NCBI GenBank assembly: GCA_002305335.1
Contig: DBQR01000001.1
Coordinates: forward strand, 63,076-69,967
Reading direction: 5' to 3'
DNA: 6,892 nt
Origin: Clostridiales bacterium UBA1389
GTDB lineage: Bacteria > Bacillota > Clostridia > Oscillospirales > CAG-382
The first letter of the stretch is position 1, and the number at the start of each line of letters is the position of its first letter. The notes under the pieces were generated by a model, which ran no database searches, was not told where the DNA came from, and was given only the letters and a program-made list of their open reading frames with translations. Made by a program: the position numbers and the translations under genes. This document shows, in pieces, positions 1 to 4,741 of the stretch.

Positions 1-1190
1 CCCAGCGCCACCGCCTTCACCACATCGGCGGCGTTTCTGATACTCCCCCCCACCACCAGGGAAACATTGTTTCTTATGCCTTCCTCCCTCAGCCTTGTGT
101 CAACGCTGGCAAGGGCAAGCTCGATGGGAATCCCCACATTGTCCCGGGTGCGGGTGGGGGCTGCCCCCGTTCCCCCCCGAAAGCCGTCGATGGCGATAAT
201 ATCCGCCCCGCTTCGGGCTATGCCGGACGCTATGGCGGCTATGTTATGTACCGCCGCCACCTTGACGATTACCGGCTTTTTATATTCTGTTGCTTCCTTC
301 AGCGAGCAAACCAGCTGCCTTAGGTCCTCTATCGAATAAATATCGTGGTGGGGCGCGGGGGAAATGGCGTCGGTGCCCTTTGGTATCATACGGGTCTGGG
401 ACACCGCGTCGGTGATTTTCGCCCCCGGTAGATGACCGCCGATTCCCGGCTTTGCCCCCTGTCCCATTTTTATTTCAACGGCCGCCCCCGCTTCAAGGTA
501 GGCCTTATGGACGCCGAATCTTCCGGAAGCCACCTGAACTATGGTGTTTTTGCCGTATCTGTAAAAATCCCTGTGAAGTCCTCCCTCGCCGGTGTTGTAG
601 TAGGTGCCCAGTTCGGTTGCCGCCCGGGCAAGACATTCGTGGGCATTGGAGCTTATAGACCCGTAGCTCATAGCCGAAAACATAACCGGCAGGGAAAGCA
701 TCAGCTGGGGGGTGTTTTCGGTGATAATTTCCCCGTTCTGACCCCGCTTTATCTCATTTGTCTTTTTCCCCAAAAACACCTTGGTTTCCATAGGTTCCCG
801 CAGGGGGTCGATGGAGGGGTTGGTTACCTGGGAGGCGTTAAGCAGAATCTTGTCCCAGTAAACCGGCAGAGGTTCGGGGTTTCCCATTGAAGAAAGAAGT
901 ACGGCGGCGGTTTCCGCCTGCTTGAATATCTCCCGAAGAGAAGATTCCTGCCAGTTGTGGTTTTTACGGAACTCATTGTAGCTTTCGTGAATCTTTAAAG
1001 CCCGGGTGGGGCAGAGGGTAACGCACCGCTGGCAGTTTACGCATTTCGATTCGTCGGCAACCATGACTTTATGTTTTTCGTCAAAGCTGTGGACCTCGTT
1101 GGCGCACTGCCTTTCACAGACCCGGCAGCTTATGCAGCGGGTATTGTCCCTGATTATATCAAATATCGGTAGATTGTAATTCAATGCCAT
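1..1190 (-). CDS. gltB: Glutamate synthase, FMN-domain subunit with N-terminal double [4Fe-4S] ferredoxin domain (archaeal type), 3' end beyond window
   Basis: This subunit would carry out the synthase half of glutamate synthase in the cytoplasm, where ammonia released from glutamine and 2-oxoglutarate give glutamate on an FMN centre. I translated 396 codons with no stop before the left edge. Residues 19-29 (CISCRVCERQC) and 50-61 (CVNCQRCVTLCP) are two CxxCxxCxxxC clusters for [4Fe-4S] centres. The FMN/glutamate synthase domain follows from about residue 160, with YGSIS (176-180), KPGIGGHLPG (247-256), SPAPHHDIYSIEDL (277-290) and GFRGGTGAAPT (336-346). This order, ferredoxin domain then synthase domain without a fused amidotransferase, is the archaeal-type organisation and differs from the roughly 1,500-residue proteobacterial GltB. 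The ATG at 1190-1188 is preceded by AAAGGTG inside the end of the upstream amidotransferase gene, and one base separates the two genes, so translation is probably coupled. The [3Fe-4S] region and a GXGXG-type subunit would lie past the left edge. Electron donor cannot be told from this fragment. Confidence 0.93.
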   Translation of the reverse strand, partial: MALNYNLPIFDIIRDNTRCISCRVCERQCANEVHSFDEKHKVMVADESKCVNCQRCVTLCPTRALKIHESYNEFRKNHNWQESSLREIFKQAETAAVLLSSMGNPEPLPVYWDKILLNASQVTNPSIDPLREPMETKVFLGKKTNEIKRGQNGEIITENTPQLMLSLPVMFSAMSYGSISSNAHECLARAATELGTYYNTGEGGLHRDFYRYGKNTIVQVASGRFGVHKAYLEAGAAVEIKMGQGAKPGIGGHLPGAKITDAVSQTRMIPKGTDAISPAPHHDIYSIEDLRQLVCSLKEATEYKKPVIVKVAAVHNIAAIASGIARSGADIIAIDGFRGGTGAAPTRTRDNVGIPIELALASVDTRLREEGIRNNVSLVVGGSIRNAADVVKAVAL

Positions 1191-1191
1191 A

Positions 1192-2286
1192 TTATTCACC
1201 TTTTTGCTTTTCAAGCCTTGCAATCACCGGCTGTCCCCCCATGGGGGCCCAGATTCTGTCAACATCCGGTGCCATCTGCCTGATGGCGCATTCCTCGCTT
1301 GCCGCATAAAACATATTTCCCTTTTCGGCAACCACCATTGACCTCAGTTTAAGCCGGTCATTCAGAGCCATAACCCCCCCTTCGAATCCCAGAAGGATCG
1401 AAAAAGGGCCTGTAATAAGCAGACTTGAAAAATTCGACCTTAAGAATGTAAGACGGTTTTGCTCCTCCTCATCCTTTTTGGCAATGGTTGACCAGAAGGG
1501 GGAGGCTATTACGCTTGCCGTCTCTTCAAGGGTCAGACCGCATTTTCTTATAAGATAATCTATAATGTAGGTTATAACCTCGGTATCGGTTAGAAGGGTG
1601 CATTTGTAGCCGAACATCTCCATAAACCGCCGGTTTGCGTCATAGGAGGAAATTTCCCCGTTATGCACCACCGAATATTCAAGCAGGGCAAAAGGATGGG
1701 CTCCCCCCCACCAGCCGGGGGTGTTGGTGGGATATCTCCCGTGGGCGGTCCAGGAGTAGCCTTCGTATTCCTCAAGACGGTAGAAAAAGCCCACATCCTC
1801 GGGAAAACCCACCGCTTTGAAGACCCCCATGTTTTTTCCGGATGAAAATACATAAGTTCCGTCAATCTTGGTGTTTATTTCCATAACCGCCCTGAAGACA
1901 TATTCCTTTTCGTCAAGAAGGGAACCGTTCAGCAGATTATGGTCGGGGGTTAGGAAATACCGCCAGATAAGGGGGGGATCCTTTATTGTATTGCAGGGGC
2001 GGACGGGAATCTTCGACATATTGGCTATTTCGAATTTATAATTCAAATATTTTTCGCATTCTTCCCTTGAGTTCTGGCTGTTGTAAAATATATGAAAAGC
2101 ATACAGCTCTTTATACTGGGGATAAATACCATAGCCGGCAAAGCCCCCGCCAAGACCGTTGGAACGTTCGTGCATGGGAATCATGGAATTTACAATCACC
2201 TCGCCGGAAATGTTCCTCCCGTCCTTAGCGAAAATTCCGGAAATGGCGCAACCCGAGGGTATGCGTATCTGACCCTCTTTAAGCAT
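1192..2286 (-). CDS. Class II glutamine amidotransferase subunit of archaeal-type glutamate synthase
   Basis: This 364-residue protein is the glutaminase half of a split glutamate synthase; it hydrolyses glutamine and should pass ammonia to the FMN subunit encoded immediately downstream. It shows Ntn-hydrolase class II amidotransferase motifs: the candidate nucleophile Cys13 in PSGCAISGIF, the glutamine-binding segment AHGRYPTN (181-188), VVHNGEI (206-212), and TDTEV (233-237). A C-terminal stretch DRLKLRSMVVAEKG with ASEECAI (about 310-335) matches the end of such domains. The nucleophile must be N-terminal in this fold, so residues 1-12 are expected to be removed after translation; in AsnB and PurF only Met is usually removed or a different propeptide is used. 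The start is fixed by AAGGAG at 2300-2295, eight bases before ATG. It is the first gene of the leftward operon and lies behind the leader terminator described separately. A free-standing amidotransferase of unknown partner is the alternative, but adjacency to the synthase subunit makes that unlikely. Confidence 0.92.
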   Translation of the reverse strand: MLKEGQIRIPSGCAISGIFAKDGRNISGEVIVNSMIPMHERSNGLGGGFAGYGIYPQYKELYAFHIFYNSQNSREECEKYLNYKFEIANMSKIPVRPCNTIKDPPLIWRYFLTPDHNLLNGSLLDEKEYVFRAVMEINTKIDGTYVFSSGKNMGVFKAVGFPEDVGFFYRLEEYEGYSWTAHGRYPTNTPGWWGGAHPFALLEYSVVHNGEISSYDANRRFMEMFGYKCTLLTDTEVITYIIDYLIRKCGLTLEETASVIASPFWSTIAKKDEEEQNRLTFLRSNFSSLLITGPFSILLGFEGGVMALNDRLKLRSMVVAEKGNMFYAASEECAIRQMAPDVDRIWAPMGGQPVIARLEKQKGE

Positions 2287-2294
2287 AACTTAAT

Positions 2295-2300
2295 CTCCTT
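2295..2300 (-). promoter_or_regulatory. Ribosome binding site of the amidotransferase gene
   Basis: AAGGAG lies eight bases before the ATG at 2286-2284 on the minus strand. Its first two bases are also the last two of the TAA that ends a possible 17-codon leader reading frame, and it lies downstream of the leader terminator, so it is transcribed only on read-through. Confidence 0.85.
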
Positions 2301-2311
2301 ACGTTAGAAAT

Positions 2312-2349
2312 AAAAAAATGTCCGGCTTCCTCCCTTGGAAACCGGACAT
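2312..2349 (-). terminator. Leader intrinsic terminator (attenuator) of the glutamate synthase operon
   Basis: Read on the minus strand, ATGTCCGGTTTCC (2349-2337) pairs with GGAAGCCGGACAT (2330-2318). This gives a 13-bp stem with one internal G-U pair and a six-base loop AAGGGA (2336-2331), followed directly by a run of seven T (2318-2312, the first of them closing the stem). It sits about 11 bases after the predicted transcription start and about 25 bases before the amidotransferase ATG, so it should stop most transcripts before the gene unless something prevents folding. On the plus strand the sequence ahead of the stem is A-rich, and no U-tract follows, so it points only leftward. Confidence 0.85.
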
Positions 2350-2358
2350 CATTGCCCG
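2325..2358 (-). promoter_or_regulatory. Putative ANTAR-type dual-hairpin antiterminator element
   Basis: Two abutting hairpins with six-base loops can form in the leader RNA. P1 is CGGGC (2358-2354), loop AAUGAU (2353-2348), GUCCG (2347-2343), with one G-U pair. P2 is GUUUCC (2342-2337), loop AAGGGA (2336-2331), GGAAGC (2330-2325). Both loops have A at position 1 and G at position 4, the pattern known for RNA sites of ANTAR-domain antiterminators such as EutV and NasR. P1 uses bases 2347-2343, which belong to the lower stem of the terminator, so P1 and the full terminator exclude each other. This gives a direct route to regulated read-through. That a protein of this family binds here is an inference; P1 is short and no regulator gene is in the window. 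Confidence 0.5.
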
Positions 2359-2366
2359 TTTGCTAC

Positions 2367-2395
2367 ATTATATTTACGCCCTTTGATTTTGTCAA
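2367..2395 (-). promoter_or_regulatory. Glutamate synthase operon promoter, perfect sigma-A/sigma-70 consensus
   Basis: On the minus strand TTGACA (2395-2390) and TATAAT (2372-2367) are separated by exactly 17 bases. Transcription would start near A2360, only two bases before the putative P1 hairpin. With both boxes at full consensus the promoter should be intrinsically strong, which fits control after initiation, at the leader terminator. Confidence 0.88.
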
Positions 2396-2412
2396 GAGTA
2401 TTTAATGAAATT

Positions 2413-2461
2413 TGCATAATTTCTTTTATCTTCTTGCATTTTGATTAAAACCGTTATGCAT
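2413..2461. repeat. Three TGCAT direct repeats at exact 22-base spacing
   Basis: TGCAT occurs at 2413-2417, 2435-2439 and 2457-2461. The starts are 22 bases apart, about two helical turns, so all three would face the same side of the helix. They lie between the two divergent promoters, with centres about 55, 77 and 99 bases upstream of the predicted glutamate synthase start. The flanks differ apart from being AT-rich. They could be binding sites for a regulator, but the shared core is only five bases. Confidence 0.35.
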
Positions 2462-2492
2462 TCAAGCAGAAAAAATGTAGAAAATACCAAAC

Positions 2493-2521
2493 TGTAAAAA
2501 GAGGCTAAAAAATTTTTTACA
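2493..2521. promoter_or_regulatory. Inverted repeat upstream of the glnN promoter (possible operator)
   Basis: TGTAAAAA (2493-2500) and TTTTTACA (2514-2521) are perfect 8-base inverted arms with a 13-base spacer, ending seven bases before the glnN -35 box. The TGTAA/TTACA ends resemble GlnR/TnrA half-sites, but the spacing between them (19 bases) is not the usual 7. It lies upstream of the predicted transcription start, so it would act as DNA, not as an RNA hairpin. Confidence 0.35.
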
Positions 2522-2525
2522 AAGC
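2504..2525 (+). promoter_or_regulatory. UP-element-like A/T tract of the glnN promoter
   Basis: A run of six A followed by six T (2507-2518) occupies about -57 to -46 relative to the predicted start at A2563, and is followed by ACAAAG before the -35 box. Position and composition fit an UP element contacted by the RNA polymerase alpha C-terminal domain. The tract should also bend the DNA. It overlaps the inverted repeat at 2493-2521, so a protein bound there could block or replace this contact. Confidence 0.45.
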
Positions 2526-2527
2526 TC

Positions 2528-2556
2528 TTGACAAGTAAAATCAAGGCGTGTATAAT
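2528..2556 (+). promoter_or_regulatory. glnN-asnB promoter, perfect sigma-A/sigma-70 consensus
   Basis: TTGACA (2528-2533) and TATAAT (2551-2556) are separated by exactly 17 bases. The predicted start is near A2563. The spacer contains AAAATCAAGGCG, closely related to AAATCAAAGGGCG in the spacer of the opposing glutamate synthase promoter, and both -35 boxes are preceded by CTC. The two promoters are therefore likely related or under a common control. Confidence 0.9.
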
Positions 2557-2567
2557 TACGCCATCAA

Positions 2568-2605
2568 AGGCAAAGGCGCCAAAGACGGCGCCTTTGCCTC
2601 TTTTT
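2568..2605 (+). terminator. Leader intrinsic terminator (attenuator) of glnN-asnB
   Basis: AGGCAAAGGCGCC (2568-2580) and GGCGCCTTTGCCT (2587-2599) form a perfect 13-bp stem with a six-base loop AAAGAC (2581-2586), followed by CTTTTT. It begins about five bases after the predicted start and ends 24 bases before the glnN ATG, so it should act as an attenuator. The loop has A at 1 and G at 4, as in ANTAR target hairpins. An alternative 3-bp hairpin, GGC-AAAGGC-GCC (2569-2580), also has an A1/G4 six-base loop and competes with the terminator stem, but it is too short to be convincing alone. Confidence 0.85.
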
Positions 2606-2616
2606 ATTTATTAATC

Positions 2617-2621
2617 GGAGG
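2617..2621 (+). promoter_or_regulatory. Ribosome binding site of glnN
   Basis: GGAGG lies seven bases before the ATG at 2629 and decides the start. The reading frame stays open further upstream to a GTG at 2548, but that codon overlaps the edge of the -10 box and the intervening codons run through the terminator hairpin. Confidence 0.92.
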
Positions 2622-2628
2622 AATTATT

Positions 2629-4725
2629 ATGACAAACGTTCCCGAAATTTTTGCAAGCAGTGTGTTTAACGATGCGGTTATGCGCCAGAGGCTTCCCAAG
2701 GACACCTATGATGCCCTGTTAAGTACGATTAAGGAAGGGAAACGCCTTGATATAAGCGTCGCCAACGTGGTGGCAAACGCCATGAAGAACTGGGCGGTGG
2801 AAAAAGGAGCGACCCACTACACCCACTGGTTCCAGCCCATGACGGGGATTACCGCCGAAAAGCATGACTCTTTTATTTCCCCCACCTCCGACGGGCGGAT
2901 AATCATGGAGTTTTCGGGTAAATCCCTGGTTCAGGGGGAACCGGACGCCTCCAGCTTTCCTTCCGGAGGGCTTCGCGCCACCTTCGAGGCAAGGGGCTAT
3001 ACGGCATGGGACCCCACCTCCTATGCCTTCATAAAGGGAAACACCCTCTGCATACCCACCGCCTTCTGTTCCTATTCCGGTCACGCCCTTGACAAGAAAA
3101 CCCCTCTGTTAAGGTCAATGGAAGCGTTGAATAAACAGGCAATGCGGATAATGAAGCTGTTCGGTAAAAACGACGTGAAATGCGTCCGCCCCTGTGTGGG
3201 CCCCGAACAGGAATACTTCCTTATCGATAAGGAAATGTATGATAAAAGAAAGGACTTAATCTACACCGGGCGCACCCTTTTCGGTGCCAAGTCCCCCAAG
3301 GGGCAGGAGATGGAGGACCATTATTTCGGCTCCATAAAACCCAAGGTTGCCGCCTTTATGGAGGAGCTGAACGAGGAGCTGTGGAAATTAGGCATTCTTG
3401 CCAAGACCGAACACAACGAAGTTTCCCCCGCCCAGCACGAGCTTGCCCCGATTTACACCACCCTGAACATCGCCACCGACCACAACCAGCTAACCATGGA
3501 AATGCTTCAAAGAGTGGCGAAAAAGCACGGCCTTGTCTGTCTGCTTCACGAAAAGCCTTTTGCCGGGGTAAACGGTTCGGGTAAACACAACAACTGGTCC
3601 CTTGAAACCGATACGGGGATAAATCTGCTTTCCCCCGGGGACACCCCCTACCAGAATGCCAGATTTCTGCTGTTTTTATCCGCCGTAATCCAGGCGGTTG
3701 ACGATTATCAGGACTTACTGAGGCTGTCGGTGGCCACCGCCGGAAACGACCACCGTCTGGGGGCAAACGAAGCTCCCCCCGCCGTGGTTTCGGTATTTTT
3801 AGGCGACGAGCTAACCGAAATCCTTGAAGCCCTTGAAAAGGATAAACCCTACAACGCCGCCGAAAAAACCCTCCTTCGCCTGGGCGTCCACGTCCTCCCC
3901 CGTCTCCCCAAAGACACCACCGACCGCAACCGTACCTCCCCCTTCGCCTTTACGGGGAACAAGTTTGAGTTCCGTATGCTTGGTTCCTCCAACTCCATCG
4001 CCTGCGCCAACATCATGCTGAATGCGGCGGTGGCGGAATCCTTGTGTCAGTATGCCGACAGGCTGGAAGGGGCGGAGGACTTCAACGGGGAACTCCAGAA
4101 GCTGATAAGGGAAACCATTAAGAATCACAAGCGGATAATCTTCAACGGCAACGGCTACGACGAAAAATGGATCGAAGAAGCCACCAAGGTACGGGGGCTT
4201 TTCAACTTCAAGACCACCCCCGACTGTATGCCCCGGCTGGTCTGTGAAAAGAACGTGTCCCTTCTGACAAAGCATAAGGTTTACTCGGTGGAGGAACTCC
4301 ATTCCCGGTGCGATATTATGCTTGACAACTACTGCAAGACCGTAAACATCGAGGCTCTGACAATGATAGATATGGCAAGGAAGGATATCCTGCCGGCGGT
4401 AAGCGGTTATGTAAAGGATCTTTCCGAAACGGCACTTTCCAAAAAGGCCGCCTGCCCGGCTGCCTCCTGCGCCTTTGAAGAAAAGCTTATCGGACGCCTT
4501 TCCAAACTTACCGAGCTTATTGATATAAGAACCGAAGAACTTGAAAAAAAGCTTATCTACGCAAAGGGCAATGCCAATGTGGTATCCCTGTCTGCTGCCT
4601 ACCGGGACGAGGTTATCCCCGCAATGCAGATACTGCGGGAGGTGGCGGACGAGGCCGAAACCCTGACCGCCGACAAATACTGGCCTTTCCCCGCCTACGG
4701 TCAGCTTCTGTTCGGCGTAAGGTAG
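2629..4725 (+). CDS. glnN: Glutamine synthetase type III
   Basis: This 698-residue enzyme makes glutamine from glutamate, ammonium and ATP in the cytoplasm. Its length fits the large GSIII family (about 700-730), not GSI (about 450). Visible motifs in order are the GSIII signature FPSGGLRATFEARGYT (110-125), VGPEQEYFLID with metal-binding glutamates (190-200), EHNEVSPAQHEL (261-272), KPFAGVNGSGKHNNWS (309-324), which matches the KPF-G-NGSG nucleotide/glutamate-binding motif, and AGNDHRLGANEAPP (371-384). The C-terminal part (about 600-690) is rich in Glu, Lys and Leu and is probably helical. I chose the ATG at 2629 because GGAGG lies seven bases before it. It is the first gene of a transcript with asnB and is divergent from glutamate synthase. 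Control is probably through the leader terminator at 2568-2605 and sequences around the upstream promoter. GSIII is not known to carry the adenylylation site of GSI. Confidence 0.97.
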   Translation: MTNVPEIFASSVFNDAVMRQRLPKDTYDALLSTIKEGKRLDISVANVVANAMKNWAVEKGATHYTHWFQPMTGITAEKHDSFISPTSDGRIIMEFSGKSLVQGEPDASSFPSGGLRATFEARGYTAWDPTSYAFIKGNTLCIPTAFCSYSGHALDKKTPLLRSMEALNKQAMRIMKLFGKNDVKCVRPCVGPEQEYFLIDKEMYDKRKDLIYTGRTLFGAKSPKGQEMEDHYFGSIKPKVAAFMEELNEELWKLGILAKTEHNEVSPAQHELAPIYTTLNIATDHNQLTMEMLQRVAKKHGLVCLLHEKPFAGVNGSGKHNNWSLETDTGINLLSPGDTPYQNARFLLFLSAVIQAVDDYQDLLRLSVATAGNDHRLGANEAPPAVVSVFLGDELTEILEALEKDKPYNAAEKTLLRLGVHVLPRLPKDTTDRNRTSPFAFTGNKFEFRMLGSSNSIACANIMLNAAVAESLCQYADRLEGAEDFNGELQKLIRETIKNHKRIIFNGNGYDEKWIEEATKVRGLFNFKTTPDCMPRLVCEKNVSLLTKHKVYSVEELHSRCDIMLDNYCKTVNIEALTMIDMARKDILPAVSGYVKDLSETALSKKAACPAASCAFEEKLIGRLSKLTELIDIRTEELEKKLIYAKGNANVVSLSAAYRDEVIPAMQILREVADEAETLTADKYWPFPAYGQLLFGVR

Positions 4726-4741
4726 GCAAAAAGGAAAAATT

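Noticed and set aside
432..890. Open frame of 152 codons on the plus strand opposite the glutamate synthase gene
   Set aside because: The minus strand here encodes an unbroken, motif-rich FMN domain; the plus-strand frame is a shadow.
1972..1978. Run of seven G (seven C in the amidotransferase gene) as a phase-variable slip site
   Set aside because: It encodes an ordinary Asp-Pro-Pro stretch in frame, C-runs are frequent in this window, and a housekeeping enzyme is an unlikely phase-variable gene.
2548..2628. Upstream extension of glnN to a GTG at 2548 (27 extra residues)
   Set aside because: The GTG overlaps the last bases before the -10 box and lies upstream of the predicted transcription start; the ATG at 2629 has a well-placed GGAGG.
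2287..2628. Glutamine riboswitch, T-box or canonical GlnR/TnrA box (TGTNA-N7-TNACA) in the divergent region
   Set aside because: The leaders are too short (about 65-75 bases) for a T-box, I saw no glutamine-riboswitch core, and the only TGTAA/TTACA pair has a 19-base spacing instead of 7.
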